DNA of 9,702 nucleotides from Gammaproteobacteria bacterium (GTDB taxonomy: Bacteria; Pseudomonadota; Gammaproteobacteria; Steroidobacterales; Steroidobacteraceae): positions 1 through 9,702 of the forward strand of contig JAOUGR010000059.1 of NCBI GenBank assembly GCA_029857655.1. Reading direction: 5' to 3'. This document shows positions 1-7,952 of the stretch, piece after piece. Each line of letters opens with the position of its first letter. The stretch's first letter is position 1. The position numbers and the translations under genes were made by a program. The notes under the pieces are model-generated. The model had not been told where the DNA came from. It ran no database searches and saw nothing but the letters and a program-made list of their open reading frames with translations.

Positions 1-843
1 TGCCAGAACGAGCACCATGATCGGCATCGAGATGCGTTGCTGCAGCTCGGCGATATCGGCAAGCGCAGTGGAACCGATCAACTCGCTGGTCGGCTTGCGT
101 TCCGGAGTATCCCGCCCGCTGTCAGCTTCCGGCAGAACCACCGGAATGCCGTGCTCGACAAAGCGGATACGCCGGAATTCGGGCCGGCCTGGCACACCCT
201 CGATGCGCTCGCCATCGTGCAGCACCACGAGTTGCGTCTGGCCGCCATCCAGCACGCGCTGTTCGGCCCAGGCAGCGGTTGCGACCTCGACGCGGTCATC
301 CACATATCGCTGGACGAACACGTTCGCGAGCCTGCCATCGGCGTCGCTGCGCTCGGCATAGAACACGGCCCTGCCGTCGCCAAATGTCCTGAATACGCCG
401 GCTTCCAGTTTCCCGAACTGCGCGTCGCGCATCGCCTTGCCACGCAGTTCCTCCGCGCTGTCGCGCGCCACCGGTCCCACCTCGAATGTAAGCCACGCAA
501 GCCCCACCGCGAGCGGTAACGCAAGCGCATAGACCGGGAGGTACAGACGGGCCGGCCCGACGCCGCAGGCGCTCACGGCCGTCATCTCACTCTCGTGATA
601 CAGCCGGCCCAGCGCCAGCATCACGGCGAGCAGGATGCCGATTGGCACCAGCAGCACCAGATTCTGCAGTGTCGTCAGGCCGATCAGCGCGAAGACGATG
701 TCACGCGGAAATCCGTGCTCCGCGGCCAGGCCCAGAATCTTGGCCAGCTGACCGCTTACCAGTATCGCGAGCAGCACCATCGTGACGGCCAGCCACGAAA
801 CCGCGATTTCGCGCAGGACATAGCGGTCAAATGTGCGGAACAA
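1..843 (-). CDS. lptF: LPS export ABC transporter permease LptF (partial, C-terminus off the left edge)
   Basis: LptF is one of the two inner-membrane permeases of the LptB2FGC complex that extracts lipopolysaccharide from the inner membrane and passes it to the periplasmic bridge. Reading the minus strand from 843 gives 281 uninterrupted codons starting LFRTFDRYVLREIAVSW. Three hydrophobic segments follow at about residues 11-30, 47-70 and 87-108. The family-typical stretch GRLYHESEMTAVSACG lies after the second and resembles GKLYTESEITVMHACG of E. coli LptF. A hydrophilic, beta-rich periplasmic domain covers about 110-265, and a fourth membrane segment begins (MPIMVLVLA) at the window edge. 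E. coli LptF is about 366 aa, so roughly 85 residues are missing. The start is uncertain: there is no in-frame ATG between the upstream stop (TAA) and the conserved N-terminus. TTG at 841-843 is the best usual start, and ATA at 850-852 lies just upstream. It is divergent from pepA, the arrangement seen in many gammaproteobacteria. lptG would be expected beyond the left edge. Confidence 0.93.
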   Translation of the reverse strand, partial: MFRTFDRYVLREIAVSWLAVTMVLLAILVSGQLAKILGLAAEHGFPRDIVFALIGLTTLQNLVLLVPIGILLAVMLALGRLYHESEMTAVSACGVGPARLYLPVYALALPLAVGLAWLTFEVGPVARDSAEELRGKAMRDAQFGKLEAGVFRTFGDGRAVFYAERSDADGRLANVFVQRYVDDRVEVATAAWAEQRVLDGGQTQLVVLHDGERIEGVPGRPEFRRIRFVEHGIPVVLPEADSGRDTPERKPTSELIGSTALADIAELQQRISMPIMVLVLA

Positions 844-856
844 GGCGGTTATCGTG

Positions 857-878
857 CGGACCCCGGCGCGCGGGTCCG
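857..878. repeat. Perfect 7-bp inverted repeat upstream of lptF
   Basis: CGGACCC (857-863) and GGGTCCG (872-878) are exact inverted copies separated by an 8-nt G/C-only spacer. On the minus strand the hairpin would end about 13 nt before the TTG start of lptF and would enclose the only G-rich run there. On the plus strand it is followed by TCCTTTTCG, a short T-containing tract that is weak for an intrinsic terminator. It could be an operator, an mRNA leader hairpin, or chance in GC-rich DNA. Confidence 0.4.
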
Positions 879-880
879 TC

Positions 881-916
881 CTTTTCGATTAAACTGGCGT
901 GCACACGGTAAACCAG
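881..916. promoter_or_regulatory. AT-rich patch in the lptF/pepA divergent intergenic region, possible promoter zone
   Basis: This is the only AT-rich stretch in the 136-bp intergenic region. On the minus strand it gives TTTAAT (888-893), a plausible -10 for lptF, with a poor -35 match (TGGTTT, 910-915) at 16-bp spacing. On the plus strand GGTAAA (907-912) is a weak -10 candidate for pepA with no good -35. Placement by composition and position is reasonable, but the individual hexamers are weak. Confidence 0.3.
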
Positions 917-964
917 CGCCGCAGCGCACTCAACGGGCAGGACCCGCGGCAGCCCGGCGCAGCC

Positions 965-970
965 AGGGGA
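965..970 (+). promoter_or_regulatory. Ribosome binding site of pepA
   Basis: AGGGGA lies 9 nt before the ATG at 980. It decides the pepA start: the frame is open further upstream to an ATG at 899, but that ATG has no comparable site and the extra 27 residues do not resemble the family N-terminus. Confidence 0.7.
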
Positions 971-979
971 CGATCGAAA

Positions 980-2464
980 ATGCAGTTCTATGCCACCGCT
1001 TCTTCCGCAGCGCGGCAACGCTCAGCCTGCGCCATCGTCGGCATCCACGAAAACGCCGAAATGACCGGTCCCGCGCGCGAACTCGACCGCGCGAGCGGCA
1101 GAGCGATCAGCCGGGTGCTGCGTCGCGGCGATTTCAGCGGCAAGACCGGCGAAGCGCTGCCGATCATGGGCGGCCTGCGGGGCCCAGCCGAGCGCGTGCT
1201 GCTGGTCGGCCTCGGCGCGAAGAAAGGCTACGGCCCGCGCGCCTATCGCCGCGCAGTCACGGTGGCGACCGGCTGGCTTGCAAAGAGCGGCGCCGCCAAC
1301 GCCATACTGTACCTGCCCGCGCAGCCGATTCCCGGCCTCGACGCCTATTACGCTGCGCGCCTCGCGGCCGAGGTCGTCGCTGCGACTCTCTACCGGATAC
1401 CCGATCTCAAGTCGGGCCGCAAACCACCGCAGCCGAAGCTCGCAAAGTTCGGCATCGGCGTGCGCTCGGTGGACCTCGCCGGCGCGCGTCGCGGCATCCG
1501 CGACGGCCGCGGCATTGGCATCGGCATGGCATTGACCCGCGATCTCGCGAACCTGCCTGCGAATGTCTGCACGCCGTCCTACCTGGCGGGCGCCGCGCGC
1601 CGGCTTGCAAAGGAGCATCGCAAGATCCGGGTGCGGGTGCTCGATGAGCGCGCGATCCGCCGGCTCCGCATGGGCTCTTTCCTGTCGGTCACACGCGGCT
1701 CCGATGAGCCGCCGCGTCTCCTGGTGATCGAATATTTCGGAACAAAGCGCAGCGCAGCCCCGGTCGCGCTGGTCGGCAAGGGCATTACCTTCGACACCGG
1801 CGGCATTTCGTTGAAACAGCCGACCGCGATGGACGAGATGAAGTTCGACATGACCGGCGCCGCCAGCGTGTTCGGGTCGATCAAGGCGCTTGCCACGACC
1901 GGCGCCGCCGTCAATGTCGTCGGCATTGTGCCGACCTGCGAGAACATGCCGAACGGCCGCGCGACCAAACCCGGCGATATCGTCAAGTCGATGGCCGGCA
2001 AGACCATCGAAGTGCTGAATACCGACGCGGAAGGACGGCTGATCCTCTGCGACGCCATCACCTATGCGCGCCGCTTCAAGCCGCGCGCCGTGGTCGACAT
2101 CGCAACGCTGACGGGCGCCTGCGTGATCGCCCTCGGCGGGCACTATTGCGGCCTGTTCTCTCCGGACGACAAGCTCGCTGCAGCGCTGGCGGCGGCCGGC
2201 GAGCGATCCGGCGACCGCGCCTGGCGCATGCCGGTTGCAGAAGAGTACTCGGAGCTGCTGAAGAGCAATTTCGCCGATTTCGCCAATGTCGCCGGCCGCG
2301 AGGCCGGCGCCATCACGGCGGCGTGCTTCCTCTGGAAATTCACCGAGGGCCTGCGCTGGGCGCACCTGGACATCGCGGGCACCGCCTATCTGACCGGCAG
2401 CCAGAAAGGCAGCACCGGCCGACCGGTGCCGCTGCTGGTGGACTGGCTGCTGCACGGAGACTGA
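980..2464 (+). CDS. pepA: Leucyl aminopeptidase (M17 family), PepA
   Basis: This is a cytoplasmic, di-metal, normally hexameric aminopeptidase that removes N-terminal residues from peptides. The product is 494 aa (E. coli PepA is 503). The N-terminal domain covers about residues 1-160 and the M17 catalytic domain the rest. The metal and catalytic residues of the family are all present: K267 and D272 in VGKGITFDTGG, K279 in SLKQ, D290 in KFDMTGAA, and D349, E351 and R353 in the signature NTDAEGRL. These sit at a constant offset of 3 from the E. coli positions (K270, D275, K282, D293, D352, E354, R356). The start at 980 is preferred because of AGGGGA at 965-970 and the usual N-terminus MQFYATASS. 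It is divergent from lptF and 4 bp from holC, so the two are probably cotranscribed. E. coli PepA also binds DNA (Xer recombination, carAB control); whether this one does cannot be seen here. Confidence 0.97.
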   Translation: MQFYATASSAARQRSACAIVGIHENAEMTGPARELDRASGRAISRVLRRGDFSGKTGEALPIMGGLRGPAERVLLVGLGAKKGYGPRAYRRAVTVATGWLAKSGAANAILYLPAQPIPGLDAYYAARLAAEVVAATLYRIPDLKSGRKPPQPKLAKFGIGVRSVDLAGARRGIRDGRGIGIGMALTRDLANLPANVCTPSYLAGAARRLAKEHRKIRVRVLDERAIRRLRMGSFLSVTRGSDEPPRLLVIEYFGTKRSAAPVALVGKGITFDTGGISLKQPTAMDEMKFDMTGAASVFGSIKALATTGAAVNVVGIVPTCENMPNGRATKPGDIVKSMAGKTIEVLNTDAEGRLILCDAITYARRFKPRAVVDIATLTGACVIALGGHYCGLFSPDDKLAAALAAAGERSGDRAWRMPVAEEYSELLKSNFADFANVAGREAGAITAACFLWKFTEGLRWAHLDIAGTAYLTGSQKGSTGRPVPLLVDWLLHGD

Positions 2465-2468
2465 GGCC

Positions 2469-2921
2469 ATGGCGATGCCACGCGTGGACTTCTACGTGCT
2501 GGCGAGCGCAGACCCGGCAGCGCGGCTGCGATTCGCCTGCCGGCTGGTCGAAAAAGCCTGGTTGCACGAGCACCGCGTCCGGGTGGAACTCGAGCCCGGC
2601 GGCGGCGCAGCCTTCGACGACCTGCTGTGGACATTTGCCGATCGCAGTTTCGTACCGCACGAATGCCTCGCCGCGGATGGCGAGCCGCGCGGACCGGCTG
2701 CGCCGGTCGTCATCGCCGAGGGCAATGCCAGCGGGAATGACGACCGGGACATGCTGGTCAACCTGGCGGCCGGCGTGCCCGCGCAGATTCAGAGCTATGC
2801 GCGCATCGCCGAAGTCGTCGACGCCGATGAAGAGCGCCGCAGGCTGGGCCGCGAACGTTTCCGCTTTTATCGTGAGCAGGGCATCGAGCCCCAGACGCAC
2901 GAAATGGGTGACGACTCGTGA
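2469..2921 (+). CDS. holC: DNA polymerase III subunit chi, HolC
   Basis: HolC is an accessory subunit of the replicative clamp loader; with psi it links the loader to single-strand binding protein. The product is 150 aa, close to the E. coli protein (147 aa). Family features visible are the N-terminal strand PRVDFYVL (residues 4-11), a helix with FACRLVEKAW (22-31), the block LLWTFADRSFVPHECLA (52-68, compare ALWARPAESFVPHNLA in E. coli), PVVIAEGN (79-86), RDMLVNLAAGVP (93-104) and the C-terminal RERFRFYREQGIE (128-140). There are two possible starts: ATG 2469 with GGAGA 8 nt upstream, or ATG 2475 with GAGG 8 nt upstream. The second gives MPRVDFYVL and fits the family equally well. The gene starts 4 bp after pepA, and its stop overlaps the GTG start of the next gene. 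No holD (psi) is in the window. Confidence 0.93.
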   Translation: MAMPRVDFYVLASADPAARLRFACRLVEKAWLHEHRVRVELEPGGGAAFDDLLWTFADRSFVPHECLAADGEPRGPAAPVVIAEGNASGNDDRDMLVNLAAGVPAQIQSYARIAEVVDADEERRRLGRERFRFYREQGIEPQTHEMGDDS

Positions 2922-3238
2922 GCCGCGACGCAATCGATGAGCTGCCGATCCTGACCGACATCGTCGAACTGCATGCGACCGGCAGCTTTCCCCGCCCCGA
3001 CCCTGAAGATGACGCAAGCAGTCCCTACGACTCCAGCCTGCTGTCGCCGGACGATATTTCCGCGCTGCAGGCCGCCCTGGTCAGCCGCATGATGAACCTG
3101 ACCGACGAACTGCTGCACGCTGCGGCGCGCGATATCGAAGCCGTCATGTTCGAGCGCGTCATCGACCGGTTGCGTGCAGCATTGCCCGAACTCGTCGCAG
3201 CCGCCCTGCGTGAACATCTCGCCACGAACGAGGACTGA
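2918..3238 (+). CDS. Small protein of unknown function between holC and valS
   Basis: I do not recognise a named family with certainty. The product is 106 aa from a GTG start that overlaps the holC stop (GTGA, 2918-2921), with GGGTG 7 nt upstream, so it is very likely translationally coupled. It has a short conserved-looking N-terminal segment, [11 protein letters not shown] (residues 8-18), then an acidic, proline- and serine-rich linker (about 20-45). An alanine- and leucine-rich region (about 45-102) with amphipathic periodicity, including [19 protein letters not shown], follows and is probably helical and perhaps oligomerising. There is no signal peptide, membrane segment or cysteine motif. 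The gap to valS is 16 bp. Its position within the pepA-holC-valS block and its ordinary codon use argue that it is real. A role with HolC or in translation would be guesswork. Confidence 0.8.
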   Translation: MSRDAIDELPILTDIVELHATGSFPRPDPEDDASSPYDSSLLSPDDISALQAALVSRMMNLTDELLHAAARDIEAVMFERVIDRLRAALPELVAAALREHLATNED

Positions 3239-3254
3239 CGCGGCCGCCGGGTTC

Positions 3255-6014
3255 ATGGACAAGACCTATTCCCCTGCGGAAATCGAACAACGCATCTACC
3301 GGCAATGGGAGCAGGCGGGCCGGTTCGCGCCGAATGGAGAAGGCCCCGCCTACAGCATCGTGATTCCGCCGCCCAATGTCACTGGAACGCTGCACATGGG
3401 GCATGCCTTCCAGGACACGATCATGGATGCGCTCACGCGCTTCCACCGGATGTCGGGCGATGCGACGCTCTGGCAGCCCGGCATGGATCACGCCGGCATC
3501 GCAACGCAGATGGTCGTCGAAAGGCAACTGAATGCCGAGGGGCTGACCCGGCATGAGCTGGGGCGCGAGCGCTTCGTAGAACGCGTCTGGCAGTGGAAGG
3601 AACAATCGGGCGGAACCATTGCGCGCCAGATGCGCCGGCTGGGAGCGTCGGTGGACTGGAGTCGTGACCGATTCACGATGGACCCGGGGATGTCGAGTGC
3701 CGTGCAGGAGGCCTTCGTGCGCCTGCATGAAGAGGGCCTGATCTACCGCGGCAAGCGGCTGGTCAACTGGGACCCGGTGCTGAAGACCGCGCTTTCGGAC
3801 CTCGAGGTACTGTCGGTCGAGGAGGCCGGGCAACTCTGGCACATCACTTACCCGCTGGCCGACGGCAGCGGGCAGCTGACGGTTGCAACCACGCGGCCTG
3901 AAACGATGCTCGGAGACACCGCGGTCGCGGTGCATCCGGATGACGAGCGCTTCAGCCATCTCGTCGGCCGGCACATTGCCCTGCCACTCAGCGGGCGGCA
4001 GATACCGATAATCGCGGACACCTATGTCGACCCGGCGTTCGGCTCGGGCTGCGTCAAGATCACGCCGGCCCACGATTTCAACGACTACGAGGTCGGACAG
4101 CGGCACGACCTGCCGCTGATCAACATCCTGACGGCCGAAGCGGCCATCGGCGAAGCTGCGCCGGGTCCTTATCGCGGGCTCGATCGGTTCGAGGCGCGCA
4201 AACGCGTACTTGCGGATCTCGAGGCGGCGGGCCTCGTCGCCAAGGTCGAGGCGCACCGCCTGATGGTGCCGCGCGGTGACCGCAGCGGCGCCGTCGTCGA
4301 GCCCTGGCTGACCGACCAGTGGTATGTGCGCATCGAACCGTTGGCAGCGCCGGCACTGCGCGCCGTCGAGGAAGGCCGCATCCGGTTCGTCCCCGGCAAC
4401 TGGGACAAGACCTACTTCGAGTGGATGCGCAACATCAAGGACTGGTGCATTAGCCGTCAGCTGTGGTGGGGCCACCGGATACCCGCCTGGTACGGCCCGG
4501 GCGGCGCCATTTACGTGGGGCGCAGCGAAGATGAGATTCGCAAGCACCATCGCATCGCGCCTGACGTCGTACTGACTCAGGACGAGGACGTGCTGGATAC
4601 CTGGTTCTCGTCAGCGCTGTGGCCATTCTCGACGATGGGCTGGCCGGCGGACACTCGCGAGATAAAGTTCTTCTATCCGACCTCGGTGCTGGTGACGGGA
4701 TTCGACATCATTTTCTTCTGGGTCGCGCGGATGATCATGATGGGACTCAAGTTCACGGGCGAAGTGCCATTCCGCGAGGTCTATGTCCATGGCCTGATCC
4801 GCGATAACGAAGGCCAGAAGATGTCGAAATCCAAGGGCAACGTGCTGGACCCTCTCGATATCGTCGACGGCATCACGCTCCCCGAACTCGTGGCGAAGCG
4901 CACCAGCGGCCTGATGCAGCCGCAGCTCGCGCCGGCGATCACGAAGGCGACGCGCAAGCAGTACCCGGAAGGCATCGCGGCCCACGGCACGGATGCGCTC
5001 CGATTCACATTCGCCGCGCTCGCCACCCAGTCGCGGGACCTTCGCTTCGACCTCGGCCGCGTCGAGGGCTACCGGAATTTCTGCAACAAGCTCTGGAATG
5101 CTTCGCGCTACGTGCTGATGGCGGCCGAAGCCGACGCCGGCGACGGGACCGAGGCACTTTCGCTCGCGGATCGCTGGATTCGCTCGCGCCTCGATGCGGC
5201 CATCCTGGCGGTGCGCGATGGCTACGCCCAGTACCGCTTTGACCTGGCCGCGCAGGCGGCCTACGAATTCACCTGGTACGAGTTCTGCGACTGGTACCTC
5301 GAATTCAGCAAGCCCGTCCTGCAATCGCCGGACAGCACGGCTGACGAACTACGCGGCACGCAGACCACACTCATCGTCGTGCTGGAGGCACTGCTGCGGC
5401 TGCTGCATCCGCTGATGCCATTCATCACCGAAGAGATCTGGCAGCGCGTGGGGAAGCTGGCCGGGAAATCCGGCGACTCGATCATGATGGAGCCCTACCC
5501 GGCGGCAACACCCGACGCTGTGGATCCCGGGCTCGATGCGGAAATGCGCTGGGTCATGGATTTCATTCTGGGCATCCGGCGAATCCGCGGCGAACTCGAC
5601 ATCGCGCCATCGCACAGGCTTTCGGTGCTGCTTCAGAATGCTTCAGTCGAGGATCTGGCGCGCTACGGTCGCAATGCCGCCTCGATCGCGCGCCTGGCGG
5701 GCATTGGCGAGGCGCGCGCACTGAAGGCTGGAGACACCGCGCCACAATCGGCGACAGCGCTGCTCGGCGACATGAAGATTCTCGTGCCAATGGCAGGCCT
5801 GATCGACGTCGGCGCGGAACTCGCGCGCCTGGCAAAGCGCCGGGGCAAGGTCGAGCAGGAACTCGCCCGCGCCACCGCCAAACTCGGCAATGCGAGCTTC
5901 GTCGGGAACGCCCCTGCCGAGGTCGTCGCCCAGGAACGGGCAAGGGTCGAGGAGTTCAAGCGTGAACTGGCGCAACTTGCGGAACAGCTCAAGCGGGTAG
6001 CCTCGCTGCAATGA
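3255..6014 (+). CDS. valS: Valyl-tRNA synthetase ValS
   Basis: This is a cytoplasmic class Ia aminoacyl-tRNA synthetase that charges tRNA-Val and edits mischarged threonine. The product is 919 aa (E. coli ValS is 951). The HIGH-type motif is HMGH at residues 47-50, after PPPNVTGTL. The editing (CP1) domain carries VATTRPET (210-217) and [12 protein letters not shown] (263-274). The catalytic core continues with [15 protein letters not shown] and the KMSKS loop at 522-526 ([14 protein letters not shown]). The alpha-helical anticodon-binding domain begins near residue 638 ([13 protein letters not shown]), and the typical C-terminal coiled-coil arm (about 850-919) ends with [14 protein letters not shown]. 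The start at 3255 ([11 protein letters not shown]) matches the family; an upstream in-frame ATG at 3174 lies inside the previous gene and is rejected. The ribosome binding site is poor: only GGG a few bases before the ATG and AGGA 20 nt upstream. The stop overlaps the next gene's start by 4 bp (ATGA). Confidence 0.98.
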   Translation: MDKTYSPAEIEQRIYRQWEQAGRFAPNGEGPAYSIVIPPPNVTGTLHMGHAFQDTIMDALTRFHRMSGDATLWQPGMDHAGIATQMVVERQLNAEGLTRHELGRERFVERVWQWKEQSGGTIARQMRRLGASVDWSRDRFTMDPGMSSAVQEAFVRLHEEGLIYRGKRLVNWDPVLKTALSDLEVLSVEEAGQLWHITYPLADGSGQLTVATTRPETMLGDTAVAVHPDDERFSHLVGRHIALPLSGRQIPIIADTYVDPAFGSGCVKITPAHDFNDYEVGQRHDLPLINILTAEAAIGEAAPGPYRGLDRFEARKRVLADLEAAGLVAKVEAHRLMVPRGDRSGAVVEPWLTDQWYVRIEPLAAPALRAVEEGRIRFVPGNWDKTYFEWMRNIKDWCISRQLWWGHRIPAWYGPGGAIYVGRSEDEIRKHHRIAPDVVLTQDEDVLDTWFSSALWPFSTMGWPADTREIKFFYPTSVLVTGFDIIFFWVARMIMMGLKFTGEVPFREVYVHGLIRDNEGQKMSKSKGNVLDPLDIVDGITLPELVAKRTSGLMQPQLAPAITKATRKQYPEGIAAHGTDALRFTFAALATQSRDLRFDLGRVEGYRNFCNKLWNASRYVLMAAEADAGDGTEALSLADRWIRSRLDAAILAVRDGYAQYRFDLAAQAAYEFTWYEFCDWYLEFSKPVLQSPDSTADELRGTQTTLIVVLEALLRLLHPLMPFITEEIWQRVGKLAGKSGDSIMMEPYPAATPDAVDPGLDAEMRWVMDFILGIRRIRGELDIAPSHRLSVLLQNASVEDLARYGRNAASIARLAGIGEARALKAGDTAPQSATALLGDMKILVPMAGLIDVGAELARLAKRRGKVEQELARATAKLGNASFVGNAPAEVVAQERARVEEFKRELAQLAEQLKRVASLQ

Positions 6015-6958
6015 AAGCGCTGGCCGAGGCCCCGGACCGCGAACGCGCGCTGCTGATGGCGGCGCTCGCGAGCCTCAATCAGATCGTACTGGGCAAGGAT
6101 CGCGAGATCCGGCTCGCGATCTGCTGCCTGCTGGCCCGGGGTCACCTGCTGATCGAGGACATACCGGGGGTCGGCAAGACGACACTCGCGCACGCACTCG
6201 CGCGCGTGCTCGGGCTTTCGTTCCAGCGCATCCAGTTCACCAGCGACCTGCTGCCTGCCGATGTGATCGGCGTTTCGGTCTACGACCGGGGCAGCGGTCG
6301 ATTCGTGTTCCACCGCGGTCCCGTCTTCGCGCAGCTGGTGATGGCCGACGAAGTCAATCGCGCTACGCCGAAGGCCCAGAGTGCGCTGCTCGAGGCCATG
6401 GAGGAGCGCCAGGTCACGGTTGACGGCGAGACCCACCTCTTGCCGGAGCCGTTCTTCGTCGTCGCCACGCAGAATCCGTCATTCCAGGTCGGCACGTTCC
6501 CGCTGCCCGAATCGCAGATCGACCGCTTCCTGATGCGCATCGAGCTCGGTTATCCCGCAGCCGGTCATGAGCGCCAATTGCTGCGTGGCCGCGACCGCCG
6601 CGACCTGCTCGCCGACTTGCCGGCCGTGCTCGATCCCGCCGTCATCCTGTCATTGCAGCGCCAGATACCCGAGCTGCACGCAAGCGATGCGCTGCTCGAC
6701 TATGTGCAGGCGCTGGCGCGTGCATCACGCGACAGCGGCCAGCATCAGGCGGGGCTGTCGCCGCGCGCGGTGATTTCGCTGTTGCGCGCCGCTCAGGCCT
6801 GGTCATTCCTGCACGGCCGCGCCGGTGTGCTGCCGGATGACCTGCAGGCAGTGCTTGCCGCCGTGGTCGGGCATCGGCTTCGGCCGCGCGACGCGCAGGA
6901 TACGCGCCGTCCGCTGGAGATGGCCGCTGCACTGCTCAAATCCGTACCGATACCCTGA
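6011..6958 (+). CDS. MoxR-family AAA+ ATPase
   Basis: MoxR ATPases act as chaperone-like factors, often paired with DUF58 or von Willebrand A-domain proteins, to assemble or activate protein complexes. The product is 315 aa. It shows the MoxR Walker A IPGVGKTT (residues 51-58), Walker [11 protein letters not shown] with D113 and E114, the sensor 1 segment VVATQNP with N155, and SPRA (250-253), the usual sensor 2 position, within a helical lid domain. The stretch [16 protein letters not shown] is also typical. The ATG lies in a 4-bp overlap with the valS stop (ATGA), with no strong independent ribosome binding site, so translation is probably coupled to valS. It heads a MoxR-DUF58-transglutaminase cluster like the one containing tgpA in P. 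aeruginosa, which suggests a cell-envelope role. Its exact client is not shown by the sequence. Confidence 0.95.
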   Translation: MKALAEAPDRERALLMAALASLNQIVLGKDREIRLAICCLLARGHLLIEDIPGVGKTTLAHALARVLGLSFQRIQFTSDLLPADVIGVSVYDRGSGRFVFHRGPVFAQLVMADEVNRATPKAQSALLEAMEERQVTVDGETHLLPEPFFVVATQNPSFQVGTFPLPESQIDRFLMRIELGYPAAGHERQLLRGRDRRDLLADLPAVLDPAVILSLQRQIPELHASDALLDYVQALARASRDSGQHQAGLSPRAVISLLRAAQAWSFLHGRAGVLPDDLQAVLAAVVGHRLRPRDAQDTRRPLEMAAALLKSVPIP

Positions 6959-6980
6959 GCCGATGCCGCGGGCATAGCGG

Positions 6981-7952
6981 ATGCGCTTGACCGGATTCCT
7001 CAGGCAGCGGGTGCGGAACTGGATCCGGCGCCGCCAGGGTCCGGACCGCGGCCCTGTGACCTTGCGGCGTGGCCGCATCTATATCCTGCCGACCAGCCTC
7101 GGCGTCGCCTTCGGCCTGATGCTGTTCGCAATGCTGCTCGGCTCGCTCAATTACGCGAACAACCTCGGTCTCGGACTTACATTCCTGCTCGCGTCTCTCG
7201 GCCTCGTGACGATGCAGGCCTGTCACCGCAATCTCGAGACCCTTATCGTCAGCGAGGCCGGAACGGAATCGCCATTCGCCGGCCAGGAAGCGATCTTCCA
7301 GCTGGCGTTCTCAAACCCCGGTCGTGCGGCCCGCTGCGACCTGGAGGCTGCGACGACCGCGATGGCCGCCGACCCGGTTTCGATTGCTGCCGGCGGCGAA
7401 GCCACCGTGAATCTCCGCGTCGCCACCAGGCGCCGCGGCTGGGTGCTGCTTGATCGCATCGAGATCACGACACGGTTTCCTTACGGCTTGTTCCGTGCCT
7501 GGGCTGTGCTGCATCCGCACCGGCGCTGCCTGGTGTATCCGCGTCCCGCCGACACTGCGCCGCCACCGCCCCCCGCGCCCGGTGCAAGCGGTGCGGGGGC
7601 AATGCGACGCGGTGACGACGACTTCGCCGGACTGAAGGACTATCACCCCGGCGATGCGCCGCGTCATATCGCCTGGAAAGCGTACGCAAAGGGTGGCGAA
7701 CTGCTGGTCAAGCAATTCAGCGGCGCCGCGGAACCGGTGCCCATCTTCGACCTGGCGCAGGCGCCTGGCCCTGATCTTGAATCGAGGTTGTCGGTGCTGG
7801 CGCGCTGGATCGTCGATGCAGAGGCGCGCGGTAAGACATTCGGCCTGCGCCTGCCGGGTCTCGAGATTCCGCCGCAGCCCGGCCGGCAGCAGCGCCGCCG
7901 TTGCCTCGCCGCGCTCGCCGAATACCAGACCGTGGAGCCCGTCGATGCTTGA
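6981..7952 (+). CDS. DUF58 domain-containing membrane protein
   Basis: The product is 323 aa. A basic N-terminus (residues 1-31) is followed by two hydrophobic segments, about 36-55 and 60-79, and then a soluble region. The DUF58 signature is clear at about 212-246: DDFAGLKDYHPGDAPRHIAW followed by KAYAKGGELLVKQF. A proline run (194-198) and a Gly/Ala stretch form a linker just before it. The region after the signature (PIFDLAQAPGPDLESRLSVLA) resembles the von Willebrand A-like fold of these proteins but shows no DxSxS metal site. The biochemical function of DUF58 is not established; the genes regularly sit between a MoxR ATPase and a transglutaminase-like membrane protein, as here. ATG 6981 is the first start after an in-frame TAG at 6975-6977, with weak GCGGG 8 nt upstream. 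It follows the MoxR gene by 22 bp and overlaps the next gene by 8 bp. Confidence 0.93.
   Translation: MRLTGFLRQRVRNWIRRRQGPDRGPVTLRRGRIYILPTSLGVAFGLMLFAMLLGSLNYANNLGLGLTFLLASLGLVTMQACHRNLETLIVSEAGTESPFAGQEAIFQLAFSNPGRAARCDLEAATTAMAADPVSIAAGGEATVNLRVATRRRGWVLLDRIEITTRFPYGLFRAWAVLHPHRRCLVYPRPADTAPPPPPAPGASGAGAMRRGDDDFAGLKDYHPGDAPRHIAWKAYAKGGELLVKQFSGAAEPVPIFDLAQAPGPDLESRLSVLARWIVDAEARGKTFGLRLPGLEIPPQPGRQQRRRCLAALAEYQTVEPVDA
7934..7937 (+). promoter_or_regulatory. Ribosome binding site of the transglutaminase gene
   Basis: GGAG lies 7 nt before ATG 7945, inside the end of the DUF58 gene. It fixes the start at 7945, within an 8-bp overlap with the DUF58 stop, and gives MLEPGEQFRRLSW as the N-terminus. 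Confidence 0.6.

Noticed and set aside
899..979. Upstream extension of pepA to ATG 899
   Set aside because: The 27 extra residues are unlike PepA N-termini, and AGGGGA is ideally placed for the ATG at 980.
595..1647. A 350-codon plus-strand open frame crossing lptF, the intergenic region and the start of pepA
   Set aside because: It spans parts of two confident genes in other frames and encodes a low-complexity Arg/Gln/Ala-rich product with no recognisable domain.
1022..2470. A 482-codon open frame antisense to almost all of pepA
   Set aside because: It is the mirror of a GC-rich gene with biased third positions; its translation resembles no family, while the plus strand encodes a complete PepA with all catalytic residues.
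3159..4550. A 463-codon open frame antisense to the first half of valS
   Set aside because: Same cause: a shadow of strong codon bias opposite a clearly recognisable synthetase.
6963..6977. Tiny ORF ATG CCG CGG GCA TAG between the MoxR and DUF58 genes, as a leader peptide
   Set aside because: Only four codons, with no attenuator-like structure or ribosome binding site; most likely chance.
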